Origin: Dysgonomonas sp. 521 | GTDB lineage: Bacteria > Bacteroidota > Bacteroidia > Bacteroidales > Dysgonomonadaceae | Length of the DNA stretch: 64,000 nucleotides | Assembly (NCBI RefSeq): GCF_010501055.1 | Contig: NZ_QVMO01000008.1 | Coordinates: 123,760 to 187,759, forward strand | Reading direction: 5' to 3' | Part shown: in pieces, positions 9,976 through 20,965 of the stretch | How the letters are laid out: every line of letters starts with the position of its first letter | How positions within the stretch are numbered: the first letter of the stretch is position 1 | The notes under the pieces: generated by a model | Database searches by the model: none | What the model saw: only the letters and a program-made list of their open reading frames with translations | Told to the model about the DNA's origin: nothing | Program-made: the position numbers and the translations under genes

Positions 9976-10164
9976 TGAGAAATTGTTTAAATTTTATACG
10001 AATATTTTATTATACCTTTTTCTTCGTTCATTTTTAGTCTGTTTTCGGCTGTTTTTTCCTTTCTCTCAACTCAACCAGCGGTCACAGGAGCAAAGCGTAT
10101 GTAAATAAACATCTCTAAAAACATCTCTAAAAATTTGAACGAATAAAATTTAAACAGTTTCTGA
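9976..10164. repeat. Foldback repeat, TGTTTAAATTTTA family, short variant
   Basis: About 189 bp. The left end TGAGAAATTGTTTAAATTTT is an imperfect inverted copy of the right end AAAATTTAAACAGTTTCTGA. The interior has TTCGTTCATTTTTAGTCTGTTTTCGGC and a GC-richer patch near 10076-10105. No ORF is carried. It shares interior motifs with 33542-33734 and terminal motifs with 33737-33972 and 63481-63713, so it is probably a non-autonomous MITE-like or REP-like element. Confidence 0.65.
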
Positions 10165-10335
10165 AAGGAAAAATAAAGTAACAATATAAATATACAGGAT
10201 ACCGTTACTTTTGTTACTTTTTTGTTCTTTGATTTATTTGTATTTTGTGCCTTAGCGTCTTTGCGAGAATAAAAAAGTAACAGAGAAAAACAATAAAGAA
10301 ACTGTCACTTTTGTCACTTTTTTTGAATGAGCATG
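10165..10335. other. Non-coding spacer with GTTACTTTT/GTCACTTTT repeats
   Basis: An A/T-rich stretch. It has the inverted pair GTTACTTTTTTGTTC (about 10214-10228) and AATAAAAAAGTAAC (about 10268-10281), and the motif GTCACTTTTGTCACTTTTTT at about 10304-10323, which recurs at about 63858-63877 next to another repeat. No coding frame is credible. Confidence 0.45.
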
Positions 10336-10514
10336 AGGGTGTGTCAAAAGTAAAACATCTCTATCAAATTGCTACTCTCTTTGTCATTCTGAGTGCAACG
10401 AAGAATCTCGACCTACCAGATACGAGATGTTTCACTCCGTTCAACATGACAACCAACGGTCACAGGAGCGGAGCGTATGTAAAAAGATATGAAAAAATAC
10501 TTTTGACACACCCT
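10336..10514. repeat. Foldback repeat with perfect 17-bp TIRs (GGGTGTGTCAAAAG family)
   Basis: AGGGTGTGTCAAAAGTA at 10336-10352 is exactly inverted at 10498-10514, giving a 179-bp element. The interior carries GTCATTCTGAGTGCAACG and a GATACGAGATG-type stretch. A diverged relative lies at 35681-35805. No ORF is carried; it is probably a non-autonomous mobile or REP-like repeat. Confidence 0.7.
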
Positions 10515-10602
10515 ATTTAGATTATAGGTTTTGTGTGATGCTCTTATAAGTAAATGTATTGTTCACACTGTTACCTTTTGAAAGGATTAATTATATATAA
10601 AG

Positions 10603-10632
10603 AAAAGCTTAAAAGTTTCCTCTTAAGCTTTT
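10603..10632. terminator. Bidirectional terminator after the alpha-glucan operon
   Basis: The perfect 10-bp inverted repeat AAAAGCTTAA / TTAAGCTTTT has a 10-nt loop and A/T tails on both sides, about 50 bp beyond the 3' end of the minus-strand GH13 gene. Confidence 0.7.
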
Positions 10633-10684
10633 ATATATATTCTAAATACTATTCTTGTATTACTTGTAAAAGCAATAATGATGC

Positions 10685-12055
10685 TTACTTAGGCCTTACA
10701 AACACCTTATATTCCCATGCTTTTAACGAACGTGGTAATTCCGGTACATTTACTCCGGCAAAATAATCGGTGTAACTACCGCGTCCTATGGCGTCATTAC
10801 TGGTGTAATCGATATTCTTGTTCGAAAGGTTCAGCATCACAACGATTTCCTGTCCGGCTCTTTCCCTTGAATAAATCAGCAGTTCCTTATTGGCTGAAGT
10901 ATTGTATCTTTTGAAAGTGCCGCCTTTCCCAGCCTGTAGTGCAGGATGCGTATGTTTCAGCTCATTAAGCCTTTTATAAAACTTGGTAGTGGCATTTTCT
11001 GCCCATGAAGGCACCATGTCTTTCTCAAAGAAGGAAAGGCGTTTTTTCAATCCTATTTCCTGCCCGGTATATATCATCGGCATGCCATTCAGAGTATATG
11101 CGAGGACGGCAAAAGCGTCTACCCCTTTCCCGTAGCGCTCGAATTCTGTACCATTCCATGAATTCTCATCATGATTGGTAAGGAATACCATCTTGTATGC
11201 ATCAGGACACATGATTGTATCCAGTTTTTGTATATAAGAGGCGATACTGTCGGCATTCTTCATCCCTTTATTTATATCAGCCATCATGTGCATTAGTTCC
11301 CATGAATAATTGGCATCGAAAGCATGCTCCAACAGATCGTAGTTCTCCGATTCGGCAAGCATAAATACAGGTTTGATGCTATCCAACGATTTGCGTACAT
11401 CATTCCAGAAGCCGGTAGGTACTTCATGCGCCATGTCGCAGCGATAGCCATCTATATTGAAGTCCTTTATCCAATATTTAAGGGCATCGGTCATCGCCGT
11501 GCGCATATCTTTGTTGTCATAGTCCAGTTCGTATGTATCGGTCCAGTCATACGGGCTCTTGAGGTTGCCCACGCTGTCTTTCATATACCAGTCGGGGTGC
11601 TCTGTAGTCCAGATGTTATCACAGCCTGTATGGTTTGCCACCCAGTCGAGGATTACCTTGAATCCCATCTCATGAGCCTTATCTACAATTCGTTTGAAGT
11701 CTTCCTTATTTCCAAACTCAGGATTGACCTCTTTATAATTTTTTACAGCGTAATAACTGCCTAATGTACCCTTACGGTTCTTCTCTGAAATAGGATGTAT
11801 AGGCATAAACCAAAGCACGTCTACTCCAAGTTCTTTCAGGCGGGGAAGGTGTTCTTCGAATGCGGCGAAAGTCCCTTCTTTGGTATATTGCCTTACATTT
11901 ACCTCATATATGACAGCATTACGGGTCCAATCCAGATGCTTTACGGTGCATTTTTCTTCAGGTTGGGCTTCTGCGTTATCTGCTTGCGGCTTTGGCTTAC
12001 ACGAATAACAGATCAGAGCTATGGCAGCAATGACAATAAATAATTTATTTCTCAT
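10685..12055 (-). CDS. GH13 alpha-amylase-family lipoprotein
   Basis: Glycoside hydrolase acting on alpha-1,4-glucans, probably at the outer membrane or in the periplasm. The N-terminus is a lipoprotein signal (hydrophobic run then ICYSC, lipid Cys19). The four GH13 regions are intact: DWVANHTG (137-144), GYRCDMAHE with nucleophile Asp207, LAESE with acid/base Glu235, and LTNHDENSW with Asp296. A short C-terminal beta domain follows (LLIYSRERAGQEIVVMLNLSNK). It is the last gene of a five-gene minus-strand operon, 27 bp downstream of the transporter gene. Exact specificity (maltogenic amylase or alpha-amylase) cannot be read from the sequence. Confidence 0.93.
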   Translation of the reverse strand: MRNKLFIVIAAIALICYSCKPKPQADNAEAQPEEKCTVKHLDWTRNAVIYEVNVRQYTKEGTFAAFEEHLPRLKELGVDVLWFMPIHPISEKNRKGTLGSYYAVKNYKEVNPEFGNKEDFKRIVDKAHEMGFKVILDWVANHTGCDNIWTTEHPDWYMKDSVGNLKSPYDWTDTYELDYDNKDMRTAMTDALKYWIKDFNIDGYRCDMAHEVPTGFWNDVRKSLDSIKPVFMLAESENYDLLEHAFDANYSWELMHMMADINKGMKNADSIASYIQKLDTIMCPDAYKMVFLTNHDENSWNGTEFERYGKGVDAFAVLAYTLNGMPMIYTGQEIGLKKRLSFFEKDMVPSWAENATTKFYKRLNELKHTHPALQAGKGGTFKRYNTSANKELLIYSRERAGQEIVVMLNLSNKNIDYTSNDAIGRGSYTDYFAGVNVPELPRSLKAWEYKVFVRPK

Positions 12056-12082
12056 AGAATATAATTTGGTAATGAATCTTTT

Positions 12083-13420
12083 TTATTTTACAGACTCAGG
12101 TTCCAAGTTTTTATTTGAATCCTGTACAAATGCTACGGATATGGCAGCCAACAACATAGATACACCTGCCACTATCAGCATGATAATAGAGCTTCCCCCT
12201 GCGATATACCTGAGAAGAAGACCGCCTGTAAGCCCTGCCACTATCTGAGGGATGGTAATGGTTGCATTGAAGATGCCCATATAAACACCCATCTTGCTGG
12301 CAGGAAGGGCTGCCGATAATATCGCATAAGGCATCGCTAATATACTGGCCCATGCTATACCCACGCCTATCATAGATATGAGTAGTAAATATTTATCTTC
12401 GAAGACGAACATTGACATCAAGCCCAAAGCTCCAAGTAATAAAGAGAATGAATACACCTTTTTACGTCCCAGCTTGTCAGCTATCTTGGCCATAAATATA
12501 GAGAATACGGCGGCAAAAATACCGTAGACCCCGCTTAATACACCATTCCAGTTCCCGGCTTCATTATAGGCTTCGGATAAAGGGTCTGTCGTATGCCATA
12601 CATTTTCGGCGATTCCTCCAATGCCATATACCCACATAAGGAATAGGGCAAACCAGGAGAAAAACTGCACAACAGCCAGTTGCAGCATCGTTTTTGGAGT
12701 ACTTTTCAATATTTCCAGGAAAGATTTCTTCTGCTTCTCCGCTTCTGTTATATTATTATATTCTTCATATTCTTTGGGTGGGTATTCCCTTACCCTGAAG
12801 CTCGTCCATAAAACAGTTAATAGAAGTGCCGATCCACCGATATAGAATGACCATATAACCGAAGGCGCGACTTTTTCGCCGGCTTCCGGTATATTCTGAA
12901 TCCCGATCCATGTGAGTATAAAAGGCAGGAAGGAACCTACGACCGCACCTACATTGGTGAGGAAACTCTGGGTAGAATATCCGAGATTCCGTTGCTTGTC
13001 ATTTACCATATCCCCGACCAGCGAGCGGAAAGGTTGCATGGATACATTGAAGGCGCAATCCATAAACAGGAGCATTCCGGCTCCAAAGAAAACCGGAGGC
13101 ATAATAGCTGCTACAAACTCCGAATTAGGCATAAAGAACATGGCGATAGCCGAAACTATAGCTCCTCCCAAAATAAACGGAATACGGCGTCCTAAACGCG
13201 TCCATGTGCGGTCGCTCGACATACCTATGATGGGTTGTACAATCAGTCCTGCTATTGGCGCTGCTAACCAGAATAAAGGAAGATGATGCGGATCGGCTCC
13301 TAAAGCTGAGAGGATGCGGCTCGTTTGCGAGCTTTGTAGCGAATATCCTATTTGTATACCCAAAAATCCGAAACTAAGGTTCCAGATTTGCCAAAAAGTG
13401 AGAGTTGGTTTTTGTTTCAT
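12083..13420 (-). CDS. MFS sugar transporter, SLC45/sucrose-maltose type
   Basis: 445 residues with about 12 predicted transmembrane helices. The N-terminal motif LSFGFLGIQIGYSLQSSQTSRI and the loop GMSSDRTWTRLGRRIPFILGG resemble SLC45/plant sucrose-transporter relatives common in Bacteroidota maltose loci. The second half repeats an MFS loop (AKIADKLGRKKVYS). It probably imports maltose or maltodextrin across the inner membrane to supply MalQ. It lies 32 bp after the LacI gene and 27 bp before the GH13 lipoprotein gene. The substrate is inferred from context. Confidence 0.9.
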   Translation of the reverse strand: MKQKPTLTFWQIWNLSFGFLGIQIGYSLQSSQTSRILSALGADPHHLPLFWLAAPIAGLIVQPIIGMSSDRTWTRLGRRIPFILGGAIVSAIAMFFMPNSEFVAAIMPPVFFGAGMLLFMDCAFNVSMQPFRSLVGDMVNDKQRNLGYSTQSFLTNVGAVVGSFLPFILTWIGIQNIPEAGEKVAPSVIWSFYIGGSALLLTVLWTSFRVREYPPKEYEEYNNITEAEKQKKSFLEILKSTPKTMLQLAVVQFFSWFALFLMWVYGIGGIAENVWHTTDPLSEAYNEAGNWNGVLSGVYGIFAAVFSIFMAKIADKLGRKKVYSFSLLLGALGLMSMFVFEDKYLLLISMIGVGIAWASILAMPYAILSAALPASKMGVYMGIFNATITIPQIVAGLTGGLLLRYIAGGSSIIMLIVAGVSMLLAAISVAFVQDSNKNLEPESVK

Positions 13421-13452
13421 GGTACGTACGTTTTTTGTATAAACATTGTATC

Positions 13453-14484
13453 TTACGCGTCAGAGATATTGCGTGTTGTTTGCCTGACGATTAAGGATGT
13501 TTTTATTATTTTATTTTTCCTGGATGTGTTCTCCGGGTTTTCTATCTTTTCCAGTATCAATTTCATCGCTTCCATCCCGACTTCGATAGGGTGCTGATCC
13601 ATTGTAGTCAACATAGGATCTGTATCCTGCGATATGTTCGAATTCGAAAATCCGCAGATGGATATATCCCCAGGGACTTTTAGTCCTAGCTTTTTACAGG
13701 CCACCAGTATGCCGGAGGCTGTATAATCGTTCATCGCCATAAAAGCGTCAGGGCGATCATCTTCCTGAAGTATCTCCATCGCTCTTTCGTATCCGAGCTG
13801 TTTGGTATCGGCTGTGCGTATCAATAGTTCTTCTACGGGCAGCTGATATTTCCGGAGTGCGTCCAGATAGCCGTTTTTCCGGTTCTTCGATATTTCGAGG
13901 TGGGCTGGGGCGGAGAAGAAGGCTATACGCTTACAGCCTGTTTTAATCATGTATTCTACCGCGGTAAGTGTCCCGCTATAATCATCCACCACCACTTTGT
14001 CAGAGTCAATCCCTGTACAGATCCGGTCGAAAAAAATGACGGGTATGTCATTGTCAATCAATTCCTGAAAGTGCTCGTACTGCGTTGTGGTTTTCGATTG
14101 GGATATCAATACGCCACATACACGGGCTTTTATCAGGGTCTGTACATTTCTTACTTCTTTTTTATAGTCCTCAAGAGACTGGCACACAATTACATGGTAG
14201 TCTTTTTCTTCCGCCACGGTTTCCATTCCGGATAATACACCCGAAAAGAAATGGTTAGCGAGCTCGGGCACAATGACTCCAATGATGTTGTTGTGCTGTG
14301 TCCTAAGGCTTAAAGCCAACGCATTAGGCTTATATTTATGCTCCTTTGCATAATCCTGTACCAGTTTCCGGGTTTCCGGACTGATGTCCGGATTGTCTTT
14401 CAAAGCCCTCGATACGGTCGAGGGCGATATATTCAGGTCTTTTGCAATGTCTTTAATGGTAAGAGGTCCTTTCTTCATGGACAT
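13453..14484 (-). CDS. LacI-family transcriptional regulator of the alpha-glucan operon
   Basis: 343 residues. The N-terminal LacI helix-turn-helix and hinge is canonical (TIKDIAKDLNISPSTVSRAL, residues 8-27; then KPNALALSLR). The periplasmic-binding-protein-like sensor domain contains NIIGVIVPELANHFFS, PVIFFDRI, DAFMAMNDYTASGILVAC and TTMDQHPIEVGMEAM. The start could be Met1 or Met3. It sits inside the operon it probably controls, between the GH13 and MFS genes (gaps of 30 and 32 bp). A LacI-type palindrome upstream of malQ at 19284-19297 is the likely operator. The ligand is unknown; maltose or a derivative is inferred. Confidence 0.95.
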   Translation of the reverse strand: MSMKKGPLTIKDIAKDLNISPSTVSRALKDNPDISPETRKLVQDYAKEHKYKPNALALSLRTQHNNIIGVIVPELANHFFSGVLSGMETVAEEKDYHVIVCQSLEDYKKEVRNVQTLIKARVCGVLISQSKTTTQYEHFQELIDNDIPVIFFDRICTGIDSDKVVVDDYSGTLTAVEYMIKTGCKRIAFFSAPAHLEISKNRKNGYLDALRKYQLPVEELLIRTADTKQLGYERAMEILQEDDRPDAFMAMNDYTASGILVACKKLGLKVPGDISICGFSNSNISQDTDPMLTTMDQHPIEVGMEAMKLILEKIENPENTSRKNKIIKTSLIVRQTTRNISDA

Positions 14485-14514
14485 GGATTTTGATTTTACT
14501 TCCTATAAAAGTAA

Positions 14515-16371
<1,857 letters not shown>

Positions 16372-16492
16372 TTAGTTAAGGTCTCAGACCTGTTTGTTAC
16401 TATGTTATGTATAACGATAAGAGAAAGTTATACGGTAAAATATTTCATTTACTTACATGTTCGGATTACATGTTACCTCTAAGCAGGGTTGT

Positions 16493-19159
16493 TTATTCTC
16501 TTCCCGAGGATTTTACCATTGTTCTTACATGTTCGTTAAATTCCTTCGCATCCAATAATTCCTCTAAAGTAAGGTGCATACGGTATCTCCAGTAATGCTG
16601 CGCAATAGCCGGGATATTTATCCGTTCTTCTTCCGGGTCAGTCCTTTTAAGCTTGTCGTCGAAAGAAAGCCAGTCCTGAAGAGGGAGAATAGTGAGCATC
16701 GACGGAGAATTCAGATGATTGGTTACTATTTGCAGGCATATATCTGATGTGCACTCCTGTGGAGCCGCTCCGTTTTTCCATAATACCTGGTTGTAATACT
16801 TCTGTGTGATGTCCCTGTTTTCGTTCCACCATGCCCTTATCGGCGCCATATCGTGTGTGGATGTGGTACATACACTCATATAAGGCAGATTTCCCAGATA
16901 ATTGAAAAGCATCTCCCTGATTTTCGGCATACGCTCTATTTCGAGGCTTAATATTTGCAGTTCGTGCATTACGGACGGAACAGATTCGGGAACCATACCG
17001 AGGTCTTCGCCACATACGAGCATGCGGGTAGAGGCTATCAGGCTTGGCAGCTTGGTCATTGCCTGTTCTCTCCAGAACTGTGTATGGCGGCGATAGAAGA
17101 ACTCGTCATATAAGCGGTTGAATGCCATTTTGGCGCCATCGTCCAGGTCTTTGTACGAGTGTGTATATTGCGCTGTGATGCGCGGATGATATTTCCAAGG
17201 TTCACGTTTGTCCTTGATGAATAATACCTCGTTGCACAGGCTGTATAGTCCGCCACGCAGGTAATTGCTTTTTTCGTCCAGTGTATCCGGAAACAATGCT
17301 TTTATCTTTACCTGTGTATCACAGAACTCTTTCAGCTCGTAAAGCTGCCACGCTATCGGGTTCAGGTATTTATCAATTACTTCCTGGGTATGTTCCCCAA
17401 ATACATCTTTCAGGTAATGTTCGTGGATATACGGACTGGTCATCCGGTAGTCGTCGAACCACATCCCCCACGACCTGATTTCGTCAGCGGTCATAGGCAG
17501 TGCAGGGCTGAAATAGCCTAAGAGGCCTTGTACCGATGAAAGAGGAATTTCCCAGATGCGGAAGAATCCTAATATATGGTCGATACGGTAAGCGTCGAAA
17601 TAGTCCGCCATTTTGCGGAACCGTTTTACCCACCACTGGTAGCCGTCTTTAGCCATTTCGTCCCAGTTGTAAGTAGGGAATCCCCAGTTTTGGCCGAAGA
17701 AAGAAAAATCATCAGGTGGAGCGCCGGTTTGTACGTCAAGGTTGAAAAGGTGCGGCTCTACCCATGCTTCAACACTGTTGCGGCTGATACCGATCGGTAT
17801 ATCCCCTTTGAGGATCACTTCATGCTGATGGGCGTATTCTTTGACTTCACTTAATTGTTTATGTAGCAGATATTGGGCAAAGCAAAGCGTCTCTACACTT
17901 TCTTTAGCCTCTTTATCGGTGTTGATTAACGTTGTTAGTTTCTTCTTGTTGAAAGAATTGTGAGTTTTCCAGATTGAGAAATTGGCTGTTTTGTATACAT
18001 CACGGAAGTATGAGAAACAGGCATAAGGGAAAAGCCATTCTTCATTCTGTTGATAAAAAGTAAGATAGTCTTTGCTTTTCAGTACTGATGCGCCTGATTC
18101 TTTGAACAGGTCTTTTATATATGCCCATTTCAGAGCCAGAACCTTGTCATAGTCTATCTCTTTTAACGCATTCAGTACAGAGGCATCCTGTTCGTATTTT
18201 GCATATAATTCTTTATCCTTCAGGGGGTATGCTTTCAGTCCTAAATAGATGGGATGAAGCGCATAGATAGATATCGCGTTGTATGGATATGAGTCTATCC
18301 ACGTATATGTAATCGTAGTATCATTGATGGGAAGTACCTGTATTATCTTCTGGCCTGTCTGAGCAGCCCAGTCTACCATCTTCTTCAGATCGGAAAACTC
18401 GCCTATGCCGAAACTGTCGTTCGAACGTAAAGAGAAAACCGGAATAGATACGCCTGCTGCTTTCCAGCCCATCCATCCATGATTGTAGTCAAATGTTTCG
18501 ACCCTCACCGCGTCTTCCTTTGCGGCAATGGGGGTTAATATCCTGTTGGGGCCTTCTTCCCAATGAATAACTTGCTTCTCTGTACAGTCGTAAATAGCAA
18601 GTTTATATTCTTGTGCAGTCTTTAAGGATGTAGCGTTAATAGCCAGTTGCCATTCTCCAAAATTGACTGCTGTGAAGTGTAGGGCCTTTTCAATGTCCCA
18701 TCCGCCTAATGCTTTTGATGAGCCGCACAAGATCATTATTTGATTCTTCTTTATATATGGGCAAACAACTTTAAGTAAGATTGTCTTTTTGTTATATTTT
18801 ACTTTCGGAGCATTGTCGTGATGGAAGAAACTGTCAGAGAATCCGGAGGTATACAGATACCTTTGAGACGGTGTGCCATGCCACGAATCCTGTATTTCAA
18901 ATGTTTTGTTTGCATCTAAAGTTAAAGAGTGCGGTTCGCCCCATTCTTTTATGGTGACGATCCCATTTTCTTTTATTATGTAACGGTATTCGATAGATGC
19001 ATCTTCGGTTTCGAATTCTGTAACCCATTCATTCGGAGAGATGCATACCATTCCCAAAGCTTTATCTTCATCCCAGTTGCCCAGGGTAGAACCTGATCCG
19101 CAGACATAGACATTTTGTCCCCAGACAGTGTGATAATCAATATGCAATTTTATTTTCAT
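16493..19159 (-). CDS. malQ: 4-alpha-glucanotransferase (GH77) with two N-terminal CBM20 domains
   Basis: 888 residues, cytoplasmic. It disproportionates maltodextrins, transferring glucan segments and releasing glucose. Residues 1 to about 115 and about 125-225 are starch-binding CBM20-like domains (VWGQNVYVCGSGSTLGNWD; PYIKKNQIMILCGSSKALGG). The GH77 barrel follows from about residue 235 (PVFSLRSNDSFGIGEFSDL), with catalytic residues in FDAYRIDHILGFFRIWEIP (nucleophile Asp), CGEDLGMVPESV (acid/base Glu) and TSTHDMAPIRAWW. The long form with tandem CBM20 is the usual Bacteroidota architecture. It is the first gene of the operon; promoter and operator-like elements lie upstream. Confidence 0.97.
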   Translation of the reverse strand: MKIKLHIDYHTVWGQNVYVCGSGSTLGNWDEDKALGMVCISPNEWVTEFETEDASIEYRYIIKENGIVTIKEWGEPHSLTLDANKTFEIQDSWHGTPSQRYLYTSGFSDSFFHHDNAPKVKYNKKTILLKVVCPYIKKNQIMILCGSSKALGGWDIEKALHFTAVNFGEWQLAINATSLKTAQEYKLAIYDCTEKQVIHWEEGPNRILTPIAAKEDAVRVETFDYNHGWMGWKAAGVSIPVFSLRSNDSFGIGEFSDLKKMVDWAAQTGQKIIQVLPINDTTITYTWIDSYPYNAISIYALHPIYLGLKAYPLKDKELYAKYEQDASVLNALKEIDYDKVLALKWAYIKDLFKESGASVLKSKDYLTFYQQNEEWLFPYACFSYFRDVYKTANFSIWKTHNSFNKKKLTTLINTDKEAKESVETLCFAQYLLHKQLSEVKEYAHQHEVILKGDIPIGISRNSVEAWVEPHLFNLDVQTGAPPDDFSFFGQNWGFPTYNWDEMAKDGYQWWVKRFRKMADYFDAYRIDHILGFFRIWEIPLSSVQGLLGYFSPALPMTADEIRSWGMWFDDYRMTSPYIHEHYLKDVFGEHTQEVIDKYLNPIAWQLYELKEFCDTQVKIKALFPDTLDEKSNYLRGGLYSLCNEVLFIKDKREPWKYHPRITAQYTHSYKDLDDGAKMAFNRLYDEFFYRRHTQFWREQAMTKLPSLIASTRMLVCGEDLGMVPESVPSVMHELQILSLEIERMPKIREMLFNYLGNLPYMSVCTTSTHDMAPIRAWWNENRDITQKYYNQVLWKNGAAPQECTSDICLQIVTNHLNSPSMLTILPLQDWLSFDDKLKRTDPEEERINIPAIAQHYWRYRMHLTLEELLDAKEFNEHVRTMVKSSGRE

Positions 19160-19220
19160 GTTGAAGTTTTTATGGTTATAGATTGATGGTTCTTCTATAC
19201 TAAAATGTATATCTGCAAAA

Positions 19221-19228
19221 CAAAACTA
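19221..19228 (-). promoter_or_regulatory. Candidate -7 box of the malQ operon
   Basis: Reads TAGTTTTG on the minus strand, matching TAnnTTTG, 62 bp upstream of the malQ start codon. A clean TTTG -33 element is not seen at the expected spacing. Confidence 0.45.
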
Positions 19229-19283
19229 CATATTAATGTACGACTGTGTGGGTAAAAACCATTATTTTCTCATGAAAATAATT

Positions 19284-19297
19284 TGCAAACGATTGCA
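19284..19297. promoter_or_regulatory. Candidate LacI-family operator
   Basis: TGCAAACGATTGCA is a near-perfect palindrome with a central CG, the usual shape of a LacI/GalR half-site pair. It lies 125 bp upstream of malQ and about 56 bp upstream of the candidate -7 box. The operon encodes its own LacI-family regulator. The link between them is inferred. Confidence 0.5.
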
Positions 19298-19304
19298 TGA
19301 AATA

Positions 19305-19336
19305 CAAAAAGGTGCGGAATACATTCCACACCTTTC
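19305..19336 (-). terminator. Terminator of the polyferredoxin/DUF362 operon
   Basis: A 13-bp stem (AAAGGTGTGGAAT on the minus strand pairing with ATTCCGCACCTTT) that is complete only on that strand, where the one non-Watson-Crick pair is a U-G wobble. It is followed by a T-run and lies about 65 bp after the polyferredoxin stop codon. Confidence 0.8.
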
Positions 19337-19399
19337 AAATAAAGTTTTCTAATTGTTCAGGTATGAGAAAATCCCCATCGATTTTCGAAATATAGAGTA

Positions 19400-20944
19400 T
19401 TAGAAACCGAAATCGTCAACGACGATATCTTCTTTCTTCTCTTCTTTAAATGCCTTCCGTAGCTGATGCTCTTTATTACCTTCCACACGTATAGCCCTGT
19501 AGGGACGAACCGGACAGATAAATTCACACCCGCCGCATCCCACACAGATATCGGCATTGATAAATGGTATGGTGAGCCCTTCCTGCTTGTCGTAAGGTAT
19601 CATTGTTACAGCCTGCGTAGGGCAGTGTTCGGCACAAGCCCCGCAATTGGTACCTTCGGTGTGTACAATACATATCTCCTCGTGGAAAGTCACACGGCCT
19701 ATCTGGGTCATGTGCTTTTCTTCCATTGCCAGTGGTTTCAGGGCGCCGTTAGGGCATACATCGGTGCAGACCGTGCAGTTGTAGTTGCAGAAGCCTTTCT
19801 CGTAGTTCATCATAGGCTGCATCATACCTCCCAGTCCGTATTCCATAAAGGCGGGCTTAATAACCCTTGACGGGCATCTGCTGATGCAGAGATGGCACGA
19901 TGTACAGTGTTTTGACAAGTGGCCGGCACTGACTGCTCCCGGAGGGCAGATCGCATTCTTACGGATGTACTTGTCGTTTCCTGTCAGTTCCGCGGCTTTC
20001 TCCTGCGCATAAACAGCAGGAACGGTAACGGCGGTTGTCAGCCCTGCCAAAAGGAACTGCCTTTTACCGTTGTCCGTATCATTGGCTGTATTGCTCTGGT
20101 TTACCTGTTGTTTCTTTAACGAAGGCGAAAACGCCAACGCGTTTCGCGAACAACTGCTAAGGCAATTGAAGCAATCTACGCAGCGTGAATAATCGACCGT
20201 ATGGTTTTTACTGTCGATACATGATGCCTTGCATTTTGCCGCGCAAGAGCCGCAGCTGTTGCACAAGCTGTCGTCTATCCTGATTTTGAACAGCGAGAAC
20301 CTGCTTAAAAAGCCTAATACCGTTCCTACCGGACAGATTGTATTGCAATAGGTTCTGCCGTATTTCCATGCAAAAAAGCCTATGGCAAAGAATGTGAGCA
20401 ATGCAATGATAAATGAAAACAGGCTCAATATCACAACTTCCACTTTATAGAACGTATAATTGTCGAAACTGGAAAAGATAGATTCCAGTAGGTTGTTGCC
20501 TCCCATATACACAGGGCGGAATACATTGGTTATTATCCTGCCCCACGCGCTGTAAGGATCCAGCAGGCCCAGTACGACCGGAAATCCCGCAAAGTAAGCT
20601 ATGATGGTAATTCCCAGAACTGACCAGCGGAGTACATTCTTCGCCTTACTGTATTTATAACGTTTCTTTTTCTTGGAAAACAGGCGCCGTTTGGATATCC
20701 AGCTTACAATATCCTGATATATGCCCATCGGGCAGATAGACGAGCAATAGACCCGTCCGAACAGGAGCGTGAGTATAACGAGTACAGCCATAATGATGAA
20801 GCTGCCTCCCAGTATTGCCGGCACAAGCTGAATATGCGCCAGCCTGTGAAAGCCGTCGGGTAGCAGTGCGGCAAAATCGAGAAAATAGAATGTGATGAGG
20901 GTAAATATCACGATGGATATTCCTACTCGCAAGTATTTTAGCAT
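19400..20944 (-). CDS. Membrane polyferredoxin (NapH-like half fused to NapG-like half)
   Basis: 514 residues. The N-terminal half has transmembrane segments at about 5-22, 40-63, 107-128 and 168-195 and the NapH/CcoG-type signatures GRVYCSSICPMGIYQD and GRTYCNTICPVGTVLG. It is followed by cysteine motifs CNSCGSCAAKC and CVDCFNCLSSC. At about residues 290-312 is an internal KRQFLLAGLTTAVTVPAVYA stretch resembling a NapG-type export signal, then four more ferredoxin-type clusters (CTSCHLCISRCP, CNYNCTVCTDVCP, CGACAEHCP, CVGCGGCEFICP). It probably moves electrons between the quinone pool and a partner. It lies 21 bp downstream of the DUF362 gene, so the two are cotranscribed. The electron partner is unknown. 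Confidence 0.85.
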   Translation of the reverse strand: MLKYLRVGISIVIFTLITFYFLDFAALLPDGFHRLAHIQLVPAILGGSFIIMAVLVILTLLFGRVYCSSICPMGIYQDIVSWISKRRLFSKKKKRYKYSKAKNVLRWSVLGITIIAYFAGFPVVLGLLDPYSAWGRIITNVFRPVYMGGNNLLESIFSSFDNYTFYKVEVVILSLFSFIIALLTFFAIGFFAWKYGRTYCNTICPVGTVLGFLSRFSLFKIRIDDSLCNSCGSCAAKCKASCIDSKNHTVDYSRCVDCFNCLSSCSRNALAFSPSLKKQQVNQSNTANDTDNGKRQFLLAGLTTAVTVPAVYAQEKAAELTGNDKYIRKNAICPPGAVSAGHLSKHCTSCHLCISRCPSRVIKPAFMEYGLGGMMQPMMNYEKGFCNYNCTVCTDVCPNGALKPLAMEEKHMTQIGRVTFHEEICIVHTEGTNCGACAEHCPTQAVTMIPYDKQEGLTIPFINADICVGCGGCEFICPVRPYRAIRVEGNKEHQLRKAFKEEKKEDIVVDDFGF

Positions 20945-20965
20945 TTGATGATTGATGATGGTTTG

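Noticed and set aside
10371..10520. Protein-coding frame covering the repeat at 10.3-10.5 kb
   Set aside because: The frame is contained in an element with perfect inverted ends and repeat-like words; not a credible gene.
16379..16389. Small palindrome GGTCTCAGACC upstream of the neopullulanase gene as operator or terminator
   Set aside because: Too short, no T-run, and unlike the candidate LacI site; no support.
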